NCBI GenBank assembly: GCA_963855995.1
Contig: OY979717.1
Span: forward strand, 14,217,960-14,281,959
Direction: 5' to 3'
DNA length: 64,000 nt
Source: Muricea muricata
Taxonomy: Eukaryota > Cnidaria > Anthozoa > Malacalcyonacea > Plexauridae
Shown: positions 55,185 to 64,000 of the stretch, one piece after another
How the letters are laid out: each line of letters starts with the position of its first letter
Position numbering within the stretch: the stretch's first letter is position 1
Made by a program: the position numbers and the translations under genes
Notes under the pieces: model-generated
Databases searched by the model: none
Seen by the model: the letters and a program-made list of their open reading frames with translations, nothing else
Told to the model about the DNA's origin: nothing

Positions 55185-58000
55185 CAGGGTTACCAGGTGG
55201 CCTGGGCCGAAAAAAGCCAAGCGCATAGTAAAATGCAGCCAAACTGATCCAAAAGAAGCCAAAATCGAAATTTAGAGAGGGGACTGGGATGAAAATAGGA
55301 AATATACCAATATTAATCGGTTAGTCTGACATACAAGTGACAGTAAGTGAATCAGAATTCAAATTCATCATTTATGATCTGCTACCGGTTTATTTATATA
55401 GATACTACCAGTAATTAGTAAACGTCAAACATCTAATTGTATTTAACATGCTAGTCTTTCGCTATATAGTCAGTAATTTTAGACTTACAGTCTACATCTT
55501 AGACACAGGTCTTTATGTGTATAGCTAGAATGGAAGTTCGTCTTCATCATCTGCCGAGGAGCTGTTGTTCGCGTTTTTATAAATGTCCTTCGTGAAAAGC
55601 TCAAGCATTCTTTTGCTTGGCACAAAGTCCTTGCAGCACTTGCCTCTAAAAAGTACAGATGGGTGCGGATTCTGACTATGGCTTCGAGCAGGGAAGAACT
55701 CATCTTGTTGCGCGATTTCGTCTTGACTCCCGTAACATACGAAAACATTCTCTCAACCACTGCATTGCTTGTTGGCGTAGTAAGGCAAGCTAGGGCGTAG
55801 GTAGCAAGATCGTGATAGGTGCTGTTCCCAAGCAAGTTTTGATATTCCAGCACACCAGACCAAAAGCTGACAGCCTCAGTAGGAATGCCATCTTTAAAAA
55901 CGTTAGTCTCTTTCCAATCGACATACAAAATGCTGCGATACTGGTTATCGATCTCTGCAATCTTCTCATTGATAAGATGTTGCATTGGAAGGCTAGCCAA
56001 AGGAACACGCCCAACTTGGTTTAGGATGTGAGATGGGTGCAGAAGGGATAATCCATGAAAAATGTCCTTTGAGGATGGAAGGCGTTTTTGGACTTGCGCA
56101 GCTGCTTCTAGAAGCATTGAATGGCATCTGCTGTACGTTTCGCGAACTCTTCTAGCAGTATTTTCATCATTTTTCTGGCTACGAAGTAATGCAGCTGCTT
56201 CGAACACAAACTTTGCCCCGTAGTCAACTTTATCAGCCGGCAAGGGAGCACCGGAAGAATCGTAGACTCGACCACTCAAGCTATTATAATAGAGGTTGAG
56301 CTCCTTTACCATCTCGTTCGCTTCGATGTCAGTGGCTTGAAAAAATGCATTGACTCTCTCAAACTCGGTAACCACGGGGGACAAGAAATGAAAGTACAGA
56401 TGATTAATTTGATCGTTGAGCATTTCTTTGATGAGGTGGGCCTTGTAACGAACGTTCGCTTCTACCTCACATTCGGCCAAGGAAAAGTAAGTCTTCAATA
56501 TCTCCCAGTTTACTAAGATATTGTAGATTACTTTTCCTCGCACCAACCACTTGGTTTGATTGCACTTCTCGAAGGGAAGAGGTATTGAAGAACTATCTAC
56601 ATCGCATCCTTCGAATGTCTCGAAGAGTTGCTTGTGGGTGTCACGACGAACTCCACTCTTAGAGAACCACTTTGGAATTTCAGCCAGCATAAAACCAAGG
56701 TTTGCAGGCATCTTATCGAAGGCGTGTTTGATACAGAGTGCTAAGGAATGGCAGATACATTTAATCATTATACAATTTGGCGATGCTTCTTTGATTCTCG
56801 ACCATACTTAATTATGCTCCCCGACCATAACCGAAGCTCCATCGCTCGCACATCCAATACAATTCGTCAGATCCAAGCCAGATTCTTCTAGGCAACTCTT
56901 TAGCGCTTCAAACTGTCATTACCAGTTGCTTTCACCACCGGTATCAGGCTTAGGAAAGATGTCACGATTCTTTTCTCTGACTTGCTGTAGTAACGAATTA
57001 CCACGCAAAGAAGTTTGCTGCAGGAAACATCTGTCGATTCATCCACGATGACGCAATACTTCTGACCGGCCATATCTGCGCTGAGATCTTTATGCAGAGC
57101 AGGGGAAATCACATTTTTTATGAGCAGGGTGCATTTCGTTCGATGCAGCTTGATCTTTTCCATCTTACTTCCTTTTCCATGTTGCGCCATGATTTCTCCA
57201 AGATGGTCCACTGCCATGATTGAGCAGTGACATGTTATACCAACAGCAAGTTGTAGTTCCATTTCTTTTACCTGTTCATCTTCCTTGGTGGGAACCAGTG
57301 ATATGTTTTTATTACAAGATACAAACTTAGCTTGTCTTTTGTGCTTCACAGTCTGTTCGTGTTTGTCTACATTTGATAATCGTGGAGTGATATTTGGTCG
57401 ACAAAGCGAGCAGTGAGCATCATCCGAACCATCTTTTGCCTTTTCTACCCAAGGATATTTTTTTGCCATTCAGCCTTGAATTTTCGTGCCGAGTCGTAAT
57501 TAATGACTTTTCCATTTGTTTCCCCGTTCAGTCGTGGTCGCTTTGCTTAAGCTCATCTTCAATTTTACTGATTTGAAACTTTTATAACAGCCAGTTTAGA
57601 GTTTAGAAGATAAGTTTTTAAGTTTAAAAACTTGAAAACTGATAAATATTAAAATAAAAACAAGTTTTATTCCCAAAAGGTCGGACGTCCACGAAGACAG
57701 TAGCAAACTAGAATTATAATTCTGCTAAATTATGCATTATAGCTGAATTAATATGCATGACTAGCAAAAGTTAGCCAACTAAATATCCATGTGAAAAAGT
57801 TTACACTAAAATAACCAACTTATACTGATGAATGCGTGACTATGTTTGAAAAGTTACATAAGTTTTCTTTTTTGAAAAAAAAAGCCAAAAAGAAGCCAGA
57901 AAATAGAGAGAAGCCAAACCAAATTTTTAGTAGCCAAACAGTGTCGAAAGAAGCCAAAATCGAGAAATTTGGCGCTTTTGACGCCAAGCTGGCAACCCTG
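55185..58000 (-). mobile_element. hAT element, inner, 2,816 bp, with transposase gene
   Basis: Ends CAGGGTTACCAGG and CTGGCAACCCTG, flanked by a perfect 8-bp duplication AATCAAAT at 55177-55184 and 58001-58008. Subterminal regions repeat the word AGCCAAA (55215-55262, 57880-57962), a likely transposase-binding motif. It carries one gene on the minus strand. Confidence 0.88.
55485..57469 (-). pseudogene. hAT transposase with BED zinc finger, one frameshift and one stop
   Basis: From ATG 57469: BED-type finger (CSLCRPNITPRLSNVDKH...H) at residues 20-45, then VIVDESTDVS with the first catalytic Asp. The frame then shifts near 56905; in the new frame CASDGASVM (about 56835-56861) gives the second Asp, and a TAA follows at 56811-56809. 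The open frame 56768-55485 holds the helical insertion and the C-terminal dimerisation block TYALACLTTPTSNAVVERMF with the catalytic Glu, then SRNKMSSSLLEAIVRIRTHL. Length about 650 codons, usual for hAT. It belongs to the inner element at 55185-58000 and would bind and cut its ends if intact. Inactive as read. Confidence 0.88.
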
Positions 58001-58688
58001 AATCAAATGAGCAGATTCGAGACTGAGTCGGTCACCCGCTTCGGCGAGATTCTGGTGTTTCACCGCTGCTCTGGATAAGCATATCGCTTTCTCAAAACGA
58101 AGCACGTAACACGTAACTGGACTATGATATGAATTTATATTATAATCACATAAATTATTCTAATTTCGAAATAATAAATTATTATTTCTTTGCAAAAAAT
58201 ACGTCAGTCAGGCGACTGATTGGACGTACCCTAGATCCGCCCCTGATGTTGATTTACATATTTAATCTGATTACCCGCTGATTCATTGATGTTCGCATGC
58301 CGTAATTTGATATAGGATAAGAATAGCTTTGCGCAAAGTGTGCGACAATAACAAAATGCGCTCAGACGTTTAGATCTGAGACTCGAAGAGAGATAGTTTC
58401 AGGCTGTAGAGATCCACTCTTCAGGTATCGTAAATCATTAATTAATGCAAGTTTTTGAATCATTTACACCATGTAATCCAATGAAATATTAATGTAGTTT
58501 AATTGTATTTAATCACTTTCAGAATGATGTGATATGATATGATATATAATGTCCAATTTCAAATATAATTACTGAAAAATCTCTACGGTTTGAGTATGAT
58601 TTCGTTCATTGGCAACAAGTACGAATGAATTTTTATATCTTATCAAATCAACATGAAATACTTCAGTGTTCTTTACTGCAGCAACATT

Positions 58689-58834
58689 TATCATTTATAT
58701 ACCCGGAGCGAGGGGGATGCAGTGAAATATTTCCTGAAGTGATGATATTTCCCGAGGGCTTTAGCCCGAGGGAAAGATCATCGCTGAAGGAAATATTTCA
58801 CTGAATCCCCCGAGCGGAGGGTCTATAAATGATA
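58689..58834. repeat. Hairpin element, 146 bp
   Basis: TATCATTTATATACCCGGAG at 58689 is mirrored up to 58834, and CAGTGAAATATTTCC... is mirrored by ...GGAAATATTTCACTG; the centre is GAGGGCTTTAGCCCGAGGG. Nearly the whole unit is one imperfect stem. Confidence 0.85.
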
Positions 58835-58987
58835 TATTATACCGAAAATCAAAAACTTCCGTAAGAATAAACTTTTAAGTTCTTTAAGTTGAACATACCT
58901 TCGTGAATACGATGCTCTAAAATACAAAATAGCCAGTTTTTTGTTTATTTTTATAACGAGAAGTACAGAAAATTCCTTTTAATTTTT

Positions 58988-59075
58988 TAAATATTTGTGT
59001 TTACAACGTCCTTGTCCTCCAAAATACTTTATAATTCTTCGGGAAGTTCATCAAACTTTTCGCACATTCCGCCAT
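58988..59075 (-). pseudogene. Short remnant resembling the N-terminus of a tyrosine-recombinase-like (Crypton-type) protein
   Basis: On minus, ATGGCGGAATGTGCGAAAAG opens at 59075. Allowing one frame change it reads FDELPEEL, a stop, then SILEDKDVVNTN. The pattern ending in a KDxxNT block is frequent at the start of cnidarian DUF3504/recombinase-like proteins; this is recalled family knowledge and rests on about 25 residues. Clearly non-functional if real. Confidence 0.2.
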
Positions 59076-59113
59076 TTTTGTTTACGAAAACTTGCCAATC
59101 TGTGCTTGCGTGT

Positions 59114-61071
59114 CATAGATATAGGAGACCTAGATTGCTGACGTATACCTAGCGCGCGTGACCCCCAATAGAAGAATCCAAGATGGCGTCGCAACAGGGC
59201 AAAAACATTAGGAATAGTATTACGAAAAACAGGTTTTTGGACTTTTTTGATCGTTTAACTGCTGCGAATCACATTGAACTGGACATTTTTGAAAATAAAT
59301 CACTATTGCGGAGGTTTTGAACCTGAAATGAGACGAGTGGGCTAGATACTTGCAAAATTATCGTTCGCTGAAGATTCCAAGGAGTGGACGTTTTGACCGG
59401 TTCCGTTAGTTTGCGTGGATTATTGGACTTTTAACACTTCGAATCACGATCGATCGCGTATATTTAGGAAACGATGTTTATTATCGATGTTTCAGTTGTG
59501 AACAGGAAAGCGTTTGCCGAATTTTATGAAAAATATCGTGGGTTAATTTCCTCAGTATCAGCAGCTATTAATATGACTGCACATCCACCCCAGCTAGAAG
59601 GTAGAATTTAGTTTGTCTCTTTGTTGATTATGGTTTTTATGAATTTATGAGAAATGAATGTTTGTTTAGAATCTGCTGACAAAGTAGCACAAATGTAACA
59701 ACATGATTTAAAATTAAATAAGTATGAAAGAAACCCATGTCTATTGAGTTATGGTTATTGATATCAATAGATATAATTTTTGTAAATCTGAGAAGCTAAG
59801 CATAGTTTTAGAGACTGATAATATTATTAAAGTGTAGGTGTACATGCATGGGGCTTGATAACATGCATGAATCAAATTAACATTTAATATACTTGAAGCA
59901 AAGATCTGTTAAAATGACCAGGTTTTGTGTGATCAAAACTCAGAAAATGTCTGGTATTATAAATTATAGATGTACAGCTTAATAAAGTTGAAAATACAAA
60001 TTGCTGGTTGCCAATGTGATTCTGATTTTACTCAAAATCAATTACAATATTGAAATCTGCACATGAATATCTCACCATTTGTCAACAAGTGACAAATGTG
60101 TTGCAAAGATGAAAACAAATATTGCAAAATATTTGGTTAATCCACAAATGTTGTTAAATACTGTAATTTTATAAAGCTCCTGCAAGCTTGTTAACAAGAC
60201 ATTTATAAATGCTTTTAAATGTGTGGGAATGTGAACACAGTTTTGGCAAGACAGTATATTATAAAATCAGATATTCTTTAGGATTGCTACAGAGATAATT
60301 AAGCAATATAACTTGTAATATTGACTTCTGCCTATAGGTATCAATTTTCATTTGATAAACATAATAAATATGACATCTTTGCAAGCCATTAATAATAAAT
60401 ATGACATCTTTGCAAGCCCAAAGCAGAACTGCTGCATGCTCATTATTAGCTTATCCTAACTTAAAGTCAACCATGATGCCTCCTGCAAAACGTGTAGTGT
60501 GCCTGTACTGAAGGACAAATTTTATGCAGATATTCAATTTCACATTTAATACTAAGCAAAAATCCAAATAACACTCAAAATCAAAATCACTAGAAGTAAT
60601 AATTTGCAAAAAAGTTAGATTTACTACAAGAACATACTAAACAACCAGTTGTCTACTCCAGACGTCTTTAACGAACGATATTTGATATATGATAAACATC
60701 GTTTTCTAAATATATGCGATCGATCGTGATTCGAAGTGTTAAAAGCCCAAGAATCCCGCAAACTGACGAAACAGGTCAAAACGCCCCCTCCTTGAAATCT
60801 TTATCAAACGGTAATTTTGCAAGTATCTAGCCCACTCGTCTCATTTCAGGTTCAAAACCTCCGCAATAGTGATTTATTTTCAAAAATGTCCAGTTGAATG
60901 TGATTCGCAGCAGTTAAACGATCAAAAAAGTCCAAAAACCTGTTTTTCGTAATACTATTCCTAATGTTTTTGCCCTGTTGCGACGCCCTGTTGCGACGCC
61001 ATCTTGGATTCTTCTGTTGGGGGTCACGCGCGCTAGGTATACGTCAGCAATCTAGGTCTCCTATATCTATG
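59114..61071. mobile_element. Long-inverted-repeat element A (1,958 bp)
   Basis: Ends CATAGATATAGGAGACCTAG and mirror, with the 8-bp duplication TTGCGTGT at 59106-59113 and 61072-61079. Arms of about 380 bp (to about 59490 and from about 60690). Each arm has AAGATGGCG about 65 bp from the end (59180-59188; 60997-61005 in reverse). Just inside the left arm a stretch at about 59470-59600 reads as an open 43-codon frame ending at a GTAGAA donor-like site. The middle is AT-rich with TTGCAAAGATG words and a duplicated AATAAATATGACATCTTTGC near 60365-60415. No transposase. Confidence 0.85.
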
Positions 61072-61111
61072 TTGCGTGTACAAGCGTTGCCATGACAGCG
61101 TGAGATATTTA

Positions 61112-62811
61112 CATAGACATAGTAGGTCTAGATTGCGGACTCATAGATCAGGGGCGTGACCTGTATGATAAATCCAAGATGGCGCGGGAACCGGGCAAAA
61201 AACTATAAGACTCTACAGGGAAATCAATGTTTTTCGCGAGTTAAAACGTCTCGTTGCTTGGAATCGCTTCGAATCAACATTTTTTGGAAACAACTAATTA
61301 TTGCGGAAGTTTTGAGCACTATTTGTGTAATTTCTGCTGAATTCCTCGTGAAAATCTCGCTCGTGAAATGTGTTGTGAATTGGTCACTTGGTCAGTTCGA
61401 GACATTTGTGGTCCAAAATATGTATTTTTGACCGGCTTTGGCCTCTTGGGTGTTATTGTGACCTACAGCTATCCTCAATTAAACATTTACAGAACGATGG
61501 AGCAAGATCTTCGCGTACAAATCGATTGTTCGCTTGATTTGTGTGGTGTGTGATACCTGATGCGTTAGTAATATTTACTGCATAGATACGACTTCAAGCC
61601 AACGTACTGTTTCGAACTTCAAAGACGGATAGGCCACCAAGCAAACACTGTCTGAATTATGTAATATGCATTGCCAAAATATAATCGAAAACTGGTGCTA
61701 CAGCTGCTAGTTTCGTTCGCGTGAATCGTGTGTGAAATGTGGGTAGAATTAACTGAACTGTCCACAGTTTAATGACTGAAATTTTTTTATTTGAATTTAA
61801 ACTATATGTTTACTTTAAAATCAACATAATGGTAAACTTTGGCATACTTTTGCATACACTGTACATAGAATGCAACATGCACCTGCTTGCTAGCTTGTGC
61901 AACATTGGAGCAAAGTCTGCAAACATGCTAGTATGGTAAAGCAATATTCTAATGCCCATTTGCTATATTCCAATGAACAATTACTCGTGATTGTAAAATC
62001 ATTAATAATTCATGAAGAAATCTGCACAAGTCATCAGAAAATCTAGGCTAACCTGCCAACTGTGCTCAATATTGATAATGATAAATTGATGATGATAAAT
62101 TTATTTACTGAGTTTGAGGGTCATCAATAAAACTGAACCCAGACCACCTGATTAGACTCTAGAAGTTTTCTACATTTCTGCGCAAAATTCTCTGGTGAAA
62201 AGGATCTTTTATGCGCAAAATAAAACTTTTCAGTCTGGGTAGTTTGCACACACTCAACACAAATTTAACCCAATTAAACATTGTATGAAGTGAACACAAA
62301 TACCGTTAGAATAATTTTCAAATTGGCAACGTCAAAAAATGTATCATCTTGCTCCATAGATTCATCGACACGCTGACACTGCATTACAGTATACATGATT
62401 GTAAATGAAAATCACACACCACACAAATCAAGCGAATAATCGATTTGTACGCGAACATCTTGCTCCATCGTTTTGTAAATGTTTGATTTAGGATAGCTGT
62501 AGGTCACAATAACACCCAAGAGGCCAAAGCCGGTCAAAAATACATATTTTGGACAACAAATGTCTCGAACTGACCAAGCGACCAATTCACAACACATTTC
62601 ACGAGCGAGATTTTCACGAGGAATTCAACAGAAATTATACAAATTGTGCTCAAAACTTCCGCAATAACTAGTTGTTTGGAAAAAATGTTGATTCGAGGCG
62701 ATTCCAAGCAACGTGACGTTTTAAATCGCGAAAAACATGGATTTCCCTGTAGAGTCTTATAGTTTTTTGCCCGGTTCCCGCGCCATCTTGGATTTATCAT
62801 ACAGGTCACGC
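61112..62811. mobile_element. Long-inverted-repeat element B, right tip replaced
   Basis: Starts CATAGACATAGTAGGTCTAG, a relative of the end of element A. Arms of about 410 bp: left to about 61560, right from about 62400, with AAGATGGCG at 61176-61184 and 62781-62789 (reverse). The right arm stops after GGTCACGC, about 45 bp short of the expected tip, where element C begins. Open frames of 91 codons in both arms mirror each other and are a result of the inverted repeat. Confidence 0.75.
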
Positions 62812-63604
62812 CATAGATATAGTAGACCTAGATTGCTGACGTATACCTAGCGCGCGTGACCCCCAATAGAAGAATCCAAGATGGCGTCGCAACCGGGCAA
62901 AAACATTAAGAATTGTATTACAAAAAACAGGTTTTTGAGCTATTTTGATGGTTTAACTGCTGCGAATCACCTTCAACTGGACTTTTTTGAAAATAGATCA
63001 CTATTGCGGAGGTTTTGAGCGCAAAATGAGAAGAGTGGGCTGGATTCTTACAAAATTATCGTTCGATAAAGATTTCAAGGAGTGGACGTTTTGACCGGTT
63101 TCGTTAGTTTGCGTGGATTATTGGACTTTTAACACTTCGAATCACGATCGATCGCATATATTTAGAAAATGATGTTTATCATATATCAAATATCGTTCGT
63201 TAAAGACTTCTGGAGTAGACAACTGGTTGTTTAGTATGTTCTTGTAGTAAATTTAACTTTTTTGCAAATTACTACTTCTAGTGATTTTGAGTGTTATTTT
63301 GATTTTTGCTTAGTATTAAATGTGAAATTGAACATCTGCGTAAAGTCCTTCAGTACTGGTACACTACAAGTTTTGCAGGAGGCAGCATGATTGACTTTAA
63401 GTTGGGATAAGGTAATAATGGACATGCAGGGTTCTGCTTTGGGCTTGCAGAGATGTCATATTTATTACAAATGAAAATTGATACCTATAGGCAGAAGTCA
63501 ATATTACTTAATTATCTCTGTAGCAAGTTATGTTGCTTAATTATCTCTGTAGCAAGTTATATTGCTTAATTATCTCTATAGCAATCCTAAAGAATATCTG
63601 ATTT
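62812..63604. mobile_element. Long-inverted-repeat element C, partial copy of A
   Basis: Starts CATAGATATAGTAGACCTAG and follows the reverse complement of the right half of element A (about 60260-61071) with small differences. It has AAGATGGCG at 62878-62886 and a triplication of the word TTAATTATCTCTGTAGCAAG near 63508-63580 that A has once. It breaks at 63604 where another sequence starts. Confidence 0.8.
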
Positions 63605-64000
63605 TCCCCGAGCCAACGGCGCGAAGCGCCGTGCGAGGGTACTAATTCCGCACGGCTATTTACACCCGGGAAAAGGAAAGCATAGCGAAGTCTGAAGTTC
63701 ATCAAATATCGCGGGCGCGTGGTTCAAGGGTGGCGGTGAGTGGGAGTGGGTGGTCATCACTGATCTCAAAAATATGGCGGACTGTATTGCACTACAATAT
63801 TTTGTATTTTTGCAAAAAGATTTGGCAACTTTCACAACCAACGAAGGGTGGTCATTTCTGATCTAAGGAATATGGCCGACTATCAGGAGTAGCAAACACT
63901 TAACGCATCCAAAAAGGCGAGAAATAAGACGAAAACGACTGCCACAAGACTCTTGAACTTGAAGAGAGATTAATTCGGGGAAAATACAGAGAAGCACCAA
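63605..64000. repeat. Unclassified repeat entering the window end
   Basis: Begins CCCCGAGCCAACGGCGCGAA with a hairpin CGGCGC-GAA-GCGCCG, interrupting element C. A roughly 98-bp internal duplication is marked by GGGTGGTCAT at about 63748 and 63846, each followed by GATCT and an ATATGGC block. A near mirror of the start (TCGGGGAAAA) lies near 63977-63986. No coding frame recognised. Confidence 0.5.

Larger units (their letters stand above)
50602..58245. mobile_element. hAT element, outer, 7,644 bp, non-autonomous composite
   Basis: Ends CAGGGGCGGATCTAGG and CCTAGATCCGCCCCTG, typical of hAT, with the 8-bp duplication ATGTTGAT. Its own sequence is 50602-52666, 54724-55184 and 58001-58245; the rest is a foldback (52667-54723) and a second hAT element (55185-58000). 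No transposase in its own sequence. The left 2 kb contains only short chance frames. Confidence 0.88.
39798..58617 (+). mobile_element. BEL/Pao retrotransposon 2 with both LTRs, invaded by other elements
   Basis: LTRs start TGTTTCGGACGTAGTAGCTA and end GGCAACA, and the whole is flanked by AGTAC at 39793-39797 and 58618-58622. Between them lie gag, zinc knuckles, protease, RT-RNase H and integrase parts in the BEL order. Insertions: solo LTR 42245-42821, MULE-like copy 2 at 45474-49754, hAT at 50602-58245 within the 3' LTR. After discounting these the element is about 6.3 kb, normal for the group. Coding breaks are listed with the parts. Confidence 0.92.
50528..58617 (+). repeat. 3' LTR of BEL element 2, split by a hAT element
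   Basis: Parts 50528-50601 and 58246-58617. The 8-bp word ATGTTGAT is present at both edges of the insertion (50594-50601 and 58246-58253) but once in the 5' LTR, which is the empty-site control. Confidence 0.92.
58623..59105. other. Flank of BEL element 2 with hairpin and gene remnant
   Basis: This is host-side sequence after the BEL target duplication. It holds the hairpin at 58689-58834 and a short frame resembling the start of a recombinase-like protein (58988-59075). Nothing else seen. Confidence 0.5.

Noticed and set aside
61156-62809. Two pairs of similar 61- and 91-codon frames
   Set aside because: Mirror copies in the arms of element B; overlapping frames, no domain.

Overview
This is an AT-rich, intron-containing animal nuclear locus, most likely from a cnidarian (an anthozoan or octocoral is my best guess). 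That guess rests on the mix of element families and on the intron-rich MAP3K1-type kinase; there is no rRNA or mitochondrial marker to settle it. Only a small part of the window is host gene. On the left (519-3675, + strand) lie the last four coding exons of a MAP3K1/MEKK1-type kinase, with clean GT-AG junctions and small inverted-repeat elements in its introns. At 5335-5380 (-) is a single 46-nt exon resembling ribosomal protein eL37, with no recognisable partner exons. At 32032-33079 (-) is the last exon of a GMC-family FAD oxidoreductase. A 98-codon frame at 25136-25432 (-) may be another host exon.

Nearly everything else is a stack of nested transposable elements whose insertion points can often be read to the base. 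From 6.7 to 18.5 kb a degenerate CR1/L2-like LINE (2A-like peptide, endonuclease, reverse transcriptase, ATAA-type 3' tail) is split by an 8,328-bp CAC...GTG element with a 3-bp target duplication and TTGCAA-rich subterminal regions; that element carries two mariner-type non-autonomous elements and a 419-bp tandem repeat. From 19.2 to 20.6 kb there is an array of 63-bp units. From 22.3 to 25.1 kb lies a MULE-like element (9-bp duplication) carrying a smaller 827-bp insertion with an 8-bp duplication. From 25.7 to 30.8 kb lies an inverted-repeat element whose right arm is split by a 3,728-bp TA-flanked transposon.

That 3.7-kb transposon is the most interesting object here. It has 132-bp terminal inverted repeats and two convergent genes: an IS630/Tc1-type DDE transposase on + and, on -, a protein with a PB1-like N-terminus, a zinc-knuckle-like CCHC cluster, a coiled coil and an acidic/Ser-rich tail. 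The few breaks in both genes are single-base steps in short repeats, so the element may be intact or recently active.

From 33.3 to 39.3 kb there are a hAT-like miniature element, two LINE 3' fragments, a 199-bp near-perfect palindrome and a truncated BEL/Pao element. From 39.8 to 58.6 kb a second BEL/Pao element keeps both LTRs and a 5-bp target duplication. It has been invaded by a solo LTR, by a second copy of the MULE-like element (which itself carries a 2.26-kb foldback with about 0.96-kb arms) and, in its 3' LTR, by a 7.6-kb hAT element that in turn holds a 2.06-kb foldback and a complete but broken hAT transposase element. From 59.1 kb to the window end there are three tandem long-inverted-repeat elements of one superfamily, each with an AAGATGGCG motif just inside its ends. 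No CRISPR array, rRNA or tRNA gene was recognised.
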